The notes below the pieces were generated by a model. The model was not told where the DNA came from. It saw nothing but the letters and a program-made list of their open reading frames with translations, and did not search any database. Below, piece after piece: positions 43,128 through 52,254 of a stretch of DNA of 64,000 nt. A program made the position numbers and the translations under genes. Where the stretch lies: the NCBI RefSeq assembly GCF_900156655.1, contig NZ_FTOG01000004.1:220376-284375 (forward strand). The letters run 5' to 3'. The DNA comes from Rhodobacter aestuarii. Lineage in GTDB: Bacteria; Pseudomonadota; Alphaproteobacteria; Rhodobacterales; Rhodobacteraceae. Every line of letters starts with the position of its first letter. Position 1 is the stretch's first letter.

Positions 43128-44306
43128 TTATTGCAGATCGGCGAAGGCGGCTTTGAGCCGCTGGGCTGCTTCCACCACCCGTGCGCGCGGGGTGGCAAGG
43201 TTGAAGCGCAGATAGCTTTCGCCCCCCAAGCCAAAGGTTGCACCGTGGTTCGCGGCAACTTTCGCGCCTTTTTCCACGCGGGCGATGAATTCTTCGGTGG
43301 CCATGCCGGTGCCGGAAAAATCGACCCAAGCCAGATAGGTGGATTGCAGGTCCATCGACTTCAGGCCGGGGATCGTGTTGACGGTTTCGTCAAAGACTTT
43401 CCGGTTGCCGTCGATATAGGCCACCAGTGCATCGACCCAAGCCGCGCCTTCGGGCGAATAGGCGGCGGTCGACATTGCCAAGCCAAAGCTGTTGGCGGAA
43501 ATGCCCATCGCCGCCATGCTGCCCGCAAATTTCGCCCGCAACTCCGGGTCCGCAATGATCACATTGCCCGAATGCCCGCCCGCGATGTTGAAGGTTTTCG
43601 AGGTCGCCGTCATCATCACCAGCGGCTGATCGGGGGCGGCCACGGCCATCGGAATGTGTTTGTGGCCCGGCATCACAAGGTCATGGTGGATTTCATCCGA
43701 AACCAGCACAAGGTTGTGGCGCTTGGCAAAGGCGGCGGTGGCCTCCAGTTCCGCCTTGGTCCAGACCCGGCCGCCGGGGTTGTGCGGCGAGCACAAGATC
43801 ATCATCTTGGCAGAGCCATCCATCTGCGCGTCCCAAGCGTCAAAATCCATCTCATAGCGGCCCTCGACCAGCTTGAGCGGGCATTCCACCACTTTACGCC
43901 CCGAGGCTCGGATCACGCGGGCAAATGCGTGATAAACCGGGCTCATCAGCACCACGCCATCGCCGGGTTGGGTGAAGGCATCAAGGCAAAGCGCCGTGCC
44001 ATTCACCAGACCGTGGGTGGTGAAAATCCACTCAGGCTCCACAGTCCAGCCGTGGCGGTTCGCCATCCACCACTGAATCGCGGCGTGATAGGCGCGGTTG
44101 TCCCCCCAATAGCCAAAGATGCCCTGCGACAGCATGGTTTGCAGCGCCTCGGCCACCACTTGCGGCGGGCGGAAATCCATATCGGCCACCCACATCGAGA
44201 TGCCTTCTTGCGGCGAGACGCCGTAGATTTCTTCCATACAGTCCCATTTCACCGAATGGGTGCCGATGCGGTCGATGACTTCGTCGAAGTCGGGAAGGGT
44301 GGTCAT
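43128..44306 (-). CDS. PatB/MalY-type PLP C-S lyase
   Basis: A 392-residue class I/II PLP enzyme of the PatB group, active as cystathionine or cysteine-S-conjugate beta-lyase. The SPVYHAFARVIRASGRKVV region and the Schiff-base lysine in TATSKTFNIAG are clear. N-terminal DRIGTHSVKWD and the VADMDF motif are typical. The start is ATG at 44306; the longer frame to 44480 runs into the promoter region. An inverted repeat with eight-base arms lies about 51 bases upstream. Confidence 0.9.
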   Translation of the reverse strand: MTTLPDFDEVIDRIGTHSVKWDCMEEIYGVSPQEGISMWVADMDFRPPQVVAEALQTMLSQGIFGYWGDNRAYHAAIQWWMANRHGWTVEPEWIFTTHGLVNGTALCLDAFTQPGDGVVLMSPVYHAFARVIRASGRKVVECPLKLVEGRYEMDFDAWDAQMDGSAKMMILCSPHNPGGRVWTKAELEATAAFAKRHNLVLVSDEIHHDLVMPGHKHIPMAVAAPDQPLVMMTATSKTFNIAGGHSGNVIIADPELRAKFAGSMAAMGISANSFGLAMSTAAYSPEGAAWVDALVAYIDGNRKVFDETVNTIPGLKSMDLQSTYLAWVDFSGTGMATEEFIARVEKGAKVAANHGATFGLGGESYLRFNLATPRARVVEAAQRLKAAFADLQ

Positions 44307-44356
44307 GCCGGGCTCCTTGGGGGTGGTGTTCCGGTTGAGAGTGATAATCCGGTCCA

Positions 44357-44388
44357 ATGTTCCAGTGAAGAGTAAAATAATGGAACAT
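44357..44388. promoter_or_regulatory. Inverted repeat upstream of the C-S lyase gene
   Basis: ATGTTCCA and TGGAACAT are exact arms separated by 16 bases (one and a half turns of DNA centre to centre). The site is 51 bases before patB and 109 before def in the divergent region. It looks like a two-site operator. Confidence 0.5.
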
Positions 44389-44496
44389 ATTCCCGAAAAT
44401 TTGGCCTTTTCGAGAACGGGGCTGCGCGGATAGGTCGCCCGCGCCGCCCCTTGCGAAGATATTGCACGCGCGCGAGCCATGGCTTAGATCAGTTCC

Positions 44497-45036
44497 ATGA
44501 CGCTGAAAACCATCCTTTTGCACCCCGACCCGCGGCTCAAGAAGCATTGCGATCCCGTCGCGACGATCGACGACGAGATCCGGCAATTGGCCGATGACAT
44601 GCTTGAAACCATGTATGACGCCCCCGGCGTGGGCCTTGCGGGGCCGCAAGTGGGCGTGCTCAAGCGCATCTTTGTGATGGATTGCGCCAAGGATAAGCTG
44701 GGCATCCCAGAGCCGATGGTGATGGTGAACCCGGAAATCACTTGGGTGTCGGAAGACAAGAACGTGCATGAGGAGGGCTGCTTGTCGCTGCCCGAACAAT
44801 ATGCCGAGGTGACCCGCCCGAAAGAGGTGCGGATGCAATGGCTCGGCCTTGATGGGCAAATGCACGAAGAGCAGTTTGACAGCCTTTGGGCGACCTGCGC
44901 GCAGCATGAGCTGGACCACCTTGATGGCAAGCTGTTCATTGACCATCTGGGCCCGCTCAAGCGGCAGATGATCACCCGCAAGTTGGAAAAGTGGAAGCGC
45001 GAAAAAGCCCGCGAAGCCAAGAGCAGCTGGAGCTGA
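44497..45036 (+). CDS. def: Peptide deformylase
   Basis: Removes the N-formyl group of nascent proteins. The 179 residues carry the three PDF motifs: GVGLAGPQVG (residues 44-53), EGCLSLP (zinc ligand Cys95) and HELDH (His137, Glu138, His141). It is followed after one base by a second PDF-like gene and then fmt, so formylation and deformylation genes form one operon. Start ATG has no clear Shine-Dalgarno, so it may be leaderless or weakly initiated. Confidence 0.95.
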   Translation: MTLKTILLHPDPRLKKHCDPVATIDDEIRQLADDMLETMYDAPGVGLAGPQVGVLKRIFVMDCAKDKLGIPEPMVMVNPEITWVSEDKNVHEEGCLSLPEQYAEVTRPKEVRMQWLGLDGQMHEEQFDSLWATCAQHELDHLDGKLFIDHLGPLKRQMITRKLEKWKREKAREAKSSWS

Positions 45037-45037
45037 A

Positions 45038-45547
45038 ATGGCGGTTCGCCCCTTTATCCGCTACGACGACAAGCGCCTGCACACGCCCGCCGAGCCCGTT
45101 GAGGCGATCACCGAAACGGTGCGGATGATCTGGGACGATATGATCGACACGATGGAAGCCATGCCCGGTCAGGGTGTGGGCCTTGCGGCACCGCAAATCG
45201 GTATCATGATGCGGCTCGCTATTGTCGATGCCTCTGAGGCGCGCGGCCAAGTGGTGCGGATGGCTAACCCCGAAGTGCTGCATGCCTCGGTGCAGTTGCT
45301 CAAGCATGACGAGGGCAGCCCGAACCTGCCGGGCGTTTGGGCCTCGGTGGAGCGTCCGCGCGCGGTGACGGTGCGCTTTCTCAACGATCAAGGCGAGATG
45401 GAAGACCGCGATTTTGTCGGGCTTTGGGCCACCTCGGTGCAGCACCAAATCGACCATCTCAACGGCAAGACCTATGTCGACCACCTCAGCGCGCTTAAGC
45501 GCAAGATGCTGGTGGCGAAATCGGCCAAATACGCAAAGAAAGCCTGA
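45038..45547 (+). CDS. Peptide deformylase paralogue lacking key active-site residues
   Basis: A 169-residue PDF-fold protein. Motif 1 is intact ([10 protein letters not shown], about residues 46-55). Motif 2 reads EGSPNLPG instead of EGCLSLPG, so the zinc cysteine is Ser94. Motif 3 reads HQIDH (136-140), so the catalytic glutamate is Gln137. Both changes should abolish classical PDF activity. It lies between def and fmt, one base after def and overlapping fmt by one base. Possible roles are ribosome-tunnel binding or a regulatory partner of def. Paralogues of this kind occur beside def in related bacteria; no role is known to me. Confidence 0.88.
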   Translation: MAVRPFIRYDDKRLHTPAEPVEAITETVRMIWDDMIDTMEAMPGQGVGLAAPQIGIMMRLAIVDASEARGQVVRMANPEVLHASVQLLKHDEGSPNLPGVWASVERPRAVTVRFLNDQGEMEDRDFVGLWATSVQHQIDHLNGKTYVDHLSALKRKMLVAKSAKYAKKA

Positions 45548-46440
45548 TGCGCGTCATTTTTATGGGAACGCCCGATTTCTCGGTTCCGGTGCTTGAGGCG
45601 CTGGCCGAGCATCATGAGGTAGTGGCCGTTTACACCCAGCCGCCGCGGCCTGCGGGGCGGGGTAAGGCCTTGCGCCCCTCGCCGGTGCAGGCGCGGGCGG
45701 AAGAGCTGGGGCTTGAGGTGCGCCACCCGGTAAACTTCAAAGCCGCCGAAGATCGGGAAGCTCTGGCCGCGCTGGGCGCCGATATCGGTGTTGTGGTGGC
45801 TTACGGTCTGCTTTTGCCGCAAGCGGTACTGGATGGGCCGAAGCTTGGGTGCTTGAACATCCATGCCTCGCTCTTACCGCGTTGGCGCGGCGCGGCTCCG
45901 ATCCACCGTGCGGTGATGGCGGGCGATGCGGAGACCGGCATTTGCATCATGCAAATGGAAGCGGGGCTGGATACCGGCCCGGTGCGTTTGCGCGAGCAGC
46001 TTGCCATTGGTGCAACCGAGACCACAGGCGAGGTGCATGATCGGCTGAGCGCAATGGGCGCGCGGCTGATCATCGAGGCGCTGGATCAATTGCCGGAATT
46101 GCCGCCCGAAGTGCAGCCCGAAGAGGGCGTGACCTATGCCTCGAAAATCGACAAGGCAGAGGCGCAGGTGGATTGGGCACGCCCCGCCACAGAGATCGTG
46201 CGCCAGATCAACGGGCTTTCGCCGTTTCCGGGTGCGTGGTGCCTTGTGGGGGAAGAGCGGGTAAAACTGCTGCGCGCAGAGATCGGCGCAGGCGACGCTG
46301 CACCGGGCACTGTTTTGGGCGGTTTCGAGATTGCCTGTGGCACCGGGTCGGTGCAGGTCTTGCAAGCGCAGCGCGCGGGCAAAAAGCCGATGTTGGCGGC
46401 CGAGGTGCTCAAAGGCTTGAGCCTGCCCGACCGCCTTTAA
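45547..46440 (+). CDS. fmt: Methionyl-tRNA formyltransferase
   Basis: Formylates initiator Met-tRNA. The 297-residue protein has [15 protein letters not shown] at the start, the folate site with [15 protein letters not shown], and the C-terminal barrel with [12 protein letters not shown]. It is the third gene of the def-paralogue-fmt operon, with a TGATG overlap. It completes the pathway whose products def and map process. Confidence 0.96.
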   Translation: MRVIFMGTPDFSVPVLEALAEHHEVVAVYTQPPRPAGRGKALRPSPVQARAEELGLEVRHPVNFKAAEDREALAALGADIGVVVAYGLLLPQAVLDGPKLGCLNIHASLLPRWRGAAPIHRAVMAGDAETGICIMQMEAGLDTGPVRLREQLAIGATETTGEVHDRLSAMGARLIIEALDQLPELPPEVQPEEGVTYASKIDKAEAQVDWARPATEIVRQINGLSPFPGAWCLVGEERVKLLRAEIGAGDAAPGTVLGGFEIACGTGSVQVLQAQRAGKKPMLAAEVLKGLSLPDRL

Positions 46441-46446
46441 GGGACA

Positions 46447-46803
46447 TCAGATCGGCGGCAGATAGCCAAGTGCCGCACCGCCCGCGCCATTGTCGCGCAC
46501 AAAGTCGAGCGCCGGGCCGAATCGTACCGGGGTTTCGCGCTTCGTCGTGCAGATCAACTCAGGCCCTTCGACCTCGGCTGCCATGATCAGCGCTGTGGCG
46601 ACATGCTTGTCACCTTCATAAAAATCCACATGGCCGCGCAGATGCGCAACATCAGAGGCATCTAACGAAAAACCGCCTGCCCAGCGGCGCAGCACGGGCC
46701 AGACTTTCCCGGCAGCATGCACCGCGAGCCGCGCCGGACGGCGGCCTTCTTTATGGCTCGCTTGGCGCAGGCCAGCGGCGATATCGTTCGGCAAGAACTC
46801 CAT
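46447..46803 (-). CDS. Unknown 118-residue protein
   Basis: A soluble protein with no signal peptide or membrane helix. Features are MEFLPNDIAAGLRQASHKEG, a Arg-rich RRPARLAVHAAGKVWPVLRRW, and a C-terminal GGAALGYLPPI end; I recognise no family. The ATG at 46803 has GGGAGATAGAG upstream; a 236-residue frame extends further but runs through the mltB promoter region. It converges on fmt with six bases between stops. Confidence 0.65.
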   Translation of the reverse strand: MEFLPNDIAAGLRQASHKEGRRPARLAVHAAGKVWPVLRRWAGGFSLDASDVAHLRGHVDFYEGDKHVATALIMAAEVEGPELICTTKRETPVRFGPALDFVRDNGAGGAALGYLPPI

Positions 46804-46987
46804 CTCTATCTCCCAATAAGGGCTACCCCTCCCAAGGCGCTCCTGTCCCAAGTGTGTGACATCTTGTGTAAAAATCAAGTTAATCGTCGGGTAAACTAGG
46901 TGTACTTTCGTCGGGAGAAGCCCTTTGCAACGACAGTTGCCCAGACCGACCTCAGGCGATAGCCTGCCCAAAACGTCGGAGGCTTTG

Positions 46988-48169
46988 ATGCGTTCCATTC
47001 TTTCTGCTTCTTTTATGACAGCTATGTGTCTTTCTGTTTCGCTCCCCGTGACAGCGCAGGCGCAATGCGGGGGGAATTTCTCCAGTTTTGTGGCCGGGCT
47101 GAAGGCAGAGGCGCAACGCCACGGGCTCAGCGCGGCGCAGGCGGATGCTTTTTTCAAAGGGGTTCGACAAGACAGCCGGGTGCTGAAAGCGGATCGGGCG
47201 CAGGGCGTGTTTCGGATGAGCTTTCTGGATTTCGCGAATCGGGTGATTTCGCAAAATCGGCTGACGAATGGCGCGCGGATGGCGCAGAAATACGATGCGA
47301 TCTTCGATCGGGCAGAGCGCGATTATGGCGTCTCGCGCGGGGTGCTTTTGGCATTCTGGGCGCTTGAGACCGACTTCGGTCAGGTGCAGGGCGATTTCAA
47401 CACCCGCGATGCGCTGGTGACGCTCGCGCATGATTGCCGCCGCCCGCAATTGTTCCGCCCACAGGTGATCGCAGCGGCAGAGCTTTTCAAACGCGGCGAC
47501 TTTGACCCGGCTCGCACCATCGGTGCTTGGGCGGGGGAAGTCGGTCAGGTGCAAATGCTGCCCGATGACATTTTGCGCAACGGGGTCGATGGTGACGGCG
47601 ATGGCCATGTGGACCTGAAAGGCTCGAGCGCAGATGCGCTGATGTCCGGGGCGCGGATGATCGCGGGCATGGGGTGGCGGCGTGGTGAGCCTTGGTTGCA
47701 AGAAATCGCGGTGCCTGCGGAAATGGATTGGTCGAAGACCGGGCTGAACCGCTCGCTCTCCACTGCGGAATGGGCGCGGATGGGGGTGAAACCGCGCTCG
47801 GGCGCATTTGCGGGGGGGCAGGGCTCGGTGCTGCTGCCGATGGGGCGTAAAGGGCCTGCCTTCATCGCCTATCCGAATTTCAAAGTGCTGTTTGAGTGGA
47901 ACAAGAGCTTCGTCTACGTCACCACCGCCGCCTATTTCGCGACCCGGTTGGAGGGCGCGCCGCGGGTCGATCCGCAATCGCCCGAGCCGGGGCTCAGCGT
48001 GGCGCAGATGAAGGCGCTGCAGCAAAAGCTACAGGCGCAGGGCTTTGATGTTGGCCCGATCGACGGGATCTTGGGGGAAAAGACTCGTGAAGCCGTGCAA
48101 CGTGTGCAAAAGCGGCTGGGCCTACCGGCAGATGCCTGGCCCACGCCCGCGTTGTTGCAACGGCTTTAA
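46988..48169 (+). CDS. Lytic murein transglycosylase, MltB-like with peptidoglycan-binding domain
   Basis: A 393-residue periplasmic enzyme cutting peptidoglycan glycan strands. The signal peptide ends near residue 26 (AQA-Q). The catalytic glutamate is Glu127 in FWALETDFG. A GQVQMLPDD loop follows. The C-terminal peptidoglycan-binding domain (about 330-393) has DGILGEKTREAVQ. Without a lipobox it is soluble, unlike E. coli MltB. Its stop overlaps the stop of the convergent hlyD gene. Confidence 0.92.
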   Translation: MRSILSASFMTAMCLSVSLPVTAQAQCGGNFSSFVAGLKAEAQRHGLSAAQADAFFKGVRQDSRVLKADRAQGVFRMSFLDFANRVISQNRLTNGARMAQKYDAIFDRAERDYGVSRGVLLAFWALETDFGQVQGDFNTRDALVTLAHDCRRPQLFRPQVIAAAELFKRGDFDPARTIGAWAGEVGQVQMLPDDILRNGVDGDGDGHVDLKGSSADALMSGARMIAGMGWRRGEPWLQEIAVPAEMDWSKTGLNRSLSTAEWARMGVKPRSGAFAGGQGSVLLPMGRKGPAFIAYPNFKVLFEWNKSFVYVTTAAYFATRLEGAPRVDPQSPEPGLSVAQMKALQQKLQAQGFDVGPIDGILGEKTREAVQRVQKRLGLPADAWPTPALLQRL

Positions 48170-49563
48170 TTTTCGCGGAAGGCGCGGGCGAAGTAATCGG
48201 TGAAGGGCTTGGTCAGATAGGCCAGAGGGCTGCGGTCGCCAGTGCGGATATAGGCTTCGGCAGGCATGCCGGGCAGGATTTCCAATTCCCCGAGTTTTTC
48301 GATCTCACCGGGATCAATCATCACCTCGACACGGAAATAGGTGGCCCGCGTTGCGTCATCGGTCAGCGCGTCTGCGGAAATGCGCGTCACTTGGCCAAAA
48401 AGTTCGGGCGTGGTGCGGCTGGCAAAAGCCGGGAAGCGTAACGTCACCGGCTGGCCCACGGTGATTTCGTCAATATTGATTGGCGAGGCTTTCACCGCCA
48501 CGACCAACGGGCGATCTTGCGGGATGATATAAAGCACGGGCTCTGCCGCGCGGATCACCGCGCGCGGGGTGGTGACGGCAAGTGCATAGACCCGGCCAGC
48601 CACAGGGGCGCGCAGTTCAAGCCTGTCGATTTGCTCGGTCAGCGCGCGCCGCCGCTCGGCCAATTCCAATTCGCGGTAGCCAATATCGCGTAGCTGGGTT
48701 TCAGCATCTTCGCGGCGCTGCGAGGAAAGCCGTAGTGTTTCCAACTCAAGCTCGGTGATGCGCCCCTCGGCTTGTGCCTTTTCGGCCAAAAGCGAGCCCA
48801 CTTGCCCGGCAAGGTTTGCGGCCTCGCGTTCAAGCGCCAGCACGCGGCTGGCTTGCGCCAGACCTTTTTCCAAAAGGCCGCGTTGGTCCGCCAGTTCCCG
48901 TTCGATCAGGTCTTGTTGCGATTGCAGGGCTTGGCGCTGCGCATCAATACCCACGATCTGCGCTTGGGTCTGTTCGCGCCGCTTTGCGACCTGTTCGAGC
49001 GATTTTTGCAGCGTTTCAAGCCGTGCCGCAAAAAGCCGTTTCTGCCCGTCGACCAGTTCTGCCACGTCGGGGTTGTGGGCGGCTTCTTGCAACAATTCTT
49101 CATGGAAGGTGATTTCGGGCGCATCGGCGCGTTCGGCTTCAAGCCGGCCGCGACGGGCCAGAATTTCGAAGAATTGGCCCTCAACAATGGCGCGTTCCGA
49201 TTGCGCCAATTCACCATCCAGCCGGATCAGCAATTGGCCTGCGGTGACGGTATCGCCCTCGCTCACGTCAATTTCGGCCACCACGCCGCCATCGGGGTGT
49301 TGCACCACTTGGCGGTGTTGATCGACCTCAACCTGACCGCTGGCCACAACGGCACCCGCGATTGAGGAAAACACCGACCATGCCCCGAACCCGCCCACAA
49401 GAACGGCAAGGGTCAGAAAGCCAATCACCAGCGCGCCGCGAGGGGAGAGCCGGTCAGGCCCTGCCGGGGCCGCAGGCGCAGAGGCCAGCTTGAGCGCCGC
49501 AGGTTTGGCCGTGTCGGCGGCAACGGGGGCACTCTGGGAGGTGGTTTTTTGATCTTCGCTCAT
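48166..49563 (-). CDS. Type I secretion membrane fusion protein (HlyD family)
   Basis: A 465-residue periplasmic adaptor. An N-terminal Ala/Pro-rich cytoplasmic segment is followed by a single membrane helix (about residues 45-65). A long coiled-coil covers about 130-300 and a beta-barrel region ends in TGDRSPLAYLTKPFTDYF, typical of PrtE/HlyD. It links the ABC transporter to an outer-membrane TolC channel, not present in the window. The start overlaps the ATPase stop by four bases. Confidence 0.9.
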   Translation of the reverse strand: MSEDQKTTSQSAPVAADTAKPAALKLASAPAAPAGPDRLSPRGALVIGFLTLAVLVGGFGAWSVFSSIAGAVVASGQVEVDQHRQVVQHPDGGVVAEIDVSEGDTVTAGQLLIRLDGELAQSERAIVEGQFFEILARRGRLEAERADAPEITFHEELLQEAAHNPDVAELVDGQKRLFAARLETLQKSLEQVAKRREQTQAQIVGIDAQRQALQSQQDLIERELADQRGLLEKGLAQASRVLALEREAANLAGQVGSLLAEKAQAEGRITELELETLRLSSQRREDAETQLRDIGYRELELAERRRALTEQIDRLELRAPVAGRVYALAVTTPRAVIRAAEPVLYIIPQDRPLVVAVKASPINIDEITVGQPVTLRFPAFASRTTPELFGQVTRISADALTDDATRATYFRVEVMIDPGEIEKLGELEILPGMPAEAYIRTGDRSPLAYLTKPFTDYFARAFREN

Positions 49564-51296
49564 GCCACACCTCCGGGGCCGGGTTTGCGCCCAATCTCAG
49601 CCGCGTTTTGCACCATTGCCTTGAGCACCTCTTCGCGCGGGCCAAAGGCGCGCCGGATGCCGTTGTCGAGCACCAAGAGCGTGTCACATTCGGCAATCGC
49701 TGCAGGGCGGTGCGCCATGATCAGTACCGCGCCGCCAGCCGCTTTCATGCCCCGCACCGCGATGTTGAGCGCCTGCGAGCCTTCATTATCGAGGTTGGCG
49801 TTGGGTTCATCCAGAACCAGCAGCACCGGGTTGCCGTAAAGCGCGCGGGCCAGACCGATGCGCTGGATTTGCCCACCGGACAGCCGCCCCCCAGCTTGCG
49901 TGACCTTGGTGTCATAGCCTTCGGGCAGATCGAGAATGAGCTTGTGCGCGGCGGCCCGTTTCGCCGCGTCCACCACCATTTCCGGGTTCGGGTTATCAGA
50001 AAGCCGCGCGATGTTTTCGGCAATGGTGCCATCAAACAGCGTGACACGCTGCGGCAGATAGCCGATCAACTGCCCCAAGACATCCGGGTCATATTGATCG
50101 AGCGTCGCGCCATCGAGACGCAAAGAACCATTCGCGGGGCGCCACAAGCCACAGATCGCCCGTGCAAGCGTGGATTTCCCCGCCCCCGAAGGACCAATCA
50201 CCCCAAGCGCTTGGCCCGGGTCCAACCGGAAGGAAACCGCGCGCAAGGTCGGGCTTTGGGAGCCGGGGGGCGCGACGGTGAGCGTTTGTGCCTCAAGCAC
50301 GGCTTTGGGGCGCGGCAGGGCGGTATGGTTGGGTTGGCGCGGCATCGTGCTGAGAAGGAGTGCGAGCCGTCCCCAACCATCGCGGGCGCGCGATACAATG
50401 GCCCAACCCCCCACGGCTTGTTCGACCGGGGCAAGGGCGCGGCCCATCAGGATTGAGCCCGCGATCATTGCCCCCGCGGTCATCTCGCCTTGCAGCACGA
50501 TATAAGCGCCCAAAGCGAGAATTGCCGATTGCAGGAAGATGCGGAAGGTTTTGGTGAAGGTGGTGAAGCCACCACCCATATCGGTCGCCCCCAGCATCGA
50601 ATCGGCTGCCTGACTGCGGGCCTTGCGCCAGCGCCCAAAGGCGGCATTGCGCATCCCGAGTGCCTGAATGAGTTCGGCTTCCTCGCGCAGCTGGTCCGAC
50701 ATGCGTTCTGACGCGATTTGCGCCCCGGTCGCCATTTGCAGTGGCCGGGAGGTGACCCATTGGTTGATCAGCGTCACCGCAATCAAAAGCACGCCGCCGC
50801 AGATCGACAAAAGCCCCAAAAGCGGGTGGAACAGGAAGATGGCCGAAAGGAACACCGGCACCCAGGGCAAATCGAAGATTGCCAAAAACACCGGCGAAGA
50901 CAGGAACTTGTTGATCGCATCAAGGTCGCGCAACGCGGCGGTTGAAATCGCATCATTGGGCGCCAGCGCATTGCGGCGCAGGGCTGCATCAAAAACCCGC
51001 GCTTCAAGCGAGGCTTGCACCCGCGCACCAATTCGGGCGGTGACGCGCCCGCGAGCGTAATCCAAAAGCCCCATGGCGGTGAAAAGGAACAGGACCAGCA
51101 GGAACAATGCCGTGAGCGTTTCAACGGATCTTGCGCCCAAAACGCGGTCATAAACCTGCAGCATGAACATTGGGCCGGTCAGCATGAGTAAGTTCACAAA
51201 GACCGAAAAAAGCCCCACGGCCCAGAAAAGGCGCCTGTTTTCAGCTCGGGCGGCGCGTAGTTCCGCTTTCCCTGCTGCCAGTTCGTCTCGTTTCAT
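49560..51296 (-). CDS. Type I secretion ABC transporter (PrtD-like)
   Basis: A 578-residue fused permease-ATPase. An N-terminal six-helix membrane domain (with VFVNLLMLTGPMFMLQVYDR) is followed by an ATPase with Walker A GPSGAGKST (~366-374), signature LSGGQIQRIGLARAL and Walker B LLVLDEPNANLD. There is no C39 peptidase domain, so substrates would keep a C-terminal secretion signal, as RTX proteins do. The ATG at 51296 is preferred to the longer frame starting at 51359. Confidence 0.92.
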   Translation of the reverse strand: MKRDELAAGKAELRAARAENRRLFWAVGLFSVFVNLLMLTGPMFMLQVYDRVLGARSVETLTALFLLVLFLFTAMGLLDYARGRVTARIGARVQASLEARVFDAALRRNALAPNDAISTAALRDLDAINKFLSSPVFLAIFDLPWVPVFLSAIFLFHPLLGLLSICGGVLLIAVTLINQWVTSRPLQMATGAQIASERMSDQLREEAELIQALGMRNAAFGRWRKARSQAADSMLGATDMGGGFTTFTKTFRIFLQSAILALGAYIVLQGEMTAGAMIAGSILMGRALAPVEQAVGGWAIVSRARDGWGRLALLLSTMPRQPNHTALPRPKAVLEAQTLTVAPPGSQSPTLRAVSFRLDPGQALGVIGPSGAGKSTLARAICGLWRPANGSLRLDGATLDQYDPDVLGQLIGYLPQRVTLFDGTIAENIARLSDNPNPEMVVDAAKRAAAHKLILDLPEGYDTKVTQAGGRLSGGQIQRIGLARALYGNPVLLVLDEPNANLDNEGSQALNIAVRGMKAAGGAVLIMAHRPAAIAECDTLLVLDNGIRRAFGPREEVLKAMVQNAAEIGRKPGPGGVA

Positions 51297-51504
51297 TCGG
51301 TGGTCTCCGCGAGCTCGATTGATTTTTGAGCAAAGCCTGCTCGTATTGAAACATCGCAAGAAGGGTAATGTGTTGCGACCATAAAAATGTATCGGTGCCT
51401 TGTCTCTGCGGTTCCGGCTCCTTATTCCTTGGAAAGGGTTTGGCCCAAAAAACGAGGTTTGTCACCTATCTTCGCTGCCGATGCGAAGGGCGGTCGGAGG
51501 TTGA

Positions 51505-52254
51505 ATGCGTAGATTTTTTGGTTTCGCATTGGTGGTGGGCTTGACGCTAGCAGGCTGTGGGGAGCATCGGCCCACGGTGCCGCAGCAAGATGTGATCTAT
51601 GATCCCTATGAGGCCGGAAACCGGCAAGTTCATGCCTTCAACAAAGGTTTGGACCGAGCTTTGTTCAAGGCCCGCGAGGGGCAGCCGCGCAGTCGCGACA
51701 CCCTTCTGACGCGCAGTTTCTCGAACGCAGGCGGCAACCTTTCCCTGCCCGGGAAGGTCGTGAACTCGCTGCTGCAAGGGCGTCCAGAGCCCGCAATCAA
51801 GAACACGTTCCGCTTCGTTATCAACTCCACCCTCGGGATCGGCGGCATCTTTGATCCGGCGGGGTCGTCTTTCTCGCTGCCCGAAACCGACACTGATTTT
51901 GGTGAGACGCTTGCCGTTTGGGGCGCGCAGGAGGGGGCCTATATGGAACTGCCCTTCTTCGGTGGCTCAACCGAACGCGATGCCTTGGGCAGTGTTGTTG
52001 ACATCGCGCTGGACCCGGTTGGCCAAGTCCTCGAGGGCGCCGAGGCGACCGGGGCAATGGCGCTTACGCTTGGTGGCAAGGTCGCCAAGCGCAAGCGGTT
52101 CGGCGAAACCGTAGAATCGGTCTATTATGACAGCGCAGACAGCTACGCGCAGGAGCGGTTGCTCTATCTGCAGATGCGCCGCCACCAATTGGCGGGCGAG
52201 GAGACGAATGATGAAGAAGCCTGGGATCCCTATGAAGACCCCTATGCGGAATGA
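51505..52254 (+). CDS. mlaA: Outer-membrane lipid asymmetry lipoprotein MlaA
   Basis: A 249-residue MlaA (VacJ) lipoprotein that removes misplaced phospholipids from the outer leaflet. The signal ends in the lipobox LAGC. The VIYDPYEAGNRQVHAFNKGLD opening and TLGIGGIFDPAG are family hallmarks. The mlaC start lies inside its 3' end. The ABC components mlaFED are not in the window. Confidence 0.92.
   Translation: MRRFFGFALVVGLTLAGCGEHRPTVPQQDVIYDPYEAGNRQVHAFNKGLDRALFKAREGQPRSRDTLLTRSFSNAGGNLSLPGKVVNSLLQGRPEPAIKNTFRFVINSTLGIGGIFDPAGSSFSLPETDTDFGETLAVWGAQEGAYMELPFFGGSTERDALGSVVDIALDPVGQVLEGAEATGAMALTLGGKVAKRKRFGETVESVYYDSADSYAQERLLYLQMRRHQLAGEETNDEEAWDPYEDPYAE

Noticed and set aside
46804..47157. 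N-terminal extension giving a 236-residue protein for the 118-residue ORF
   Set aside because: The extension runs through the mltB promoter and start region and has no supporting binding site; the ATG at 46803 has GGGAG just upstream.
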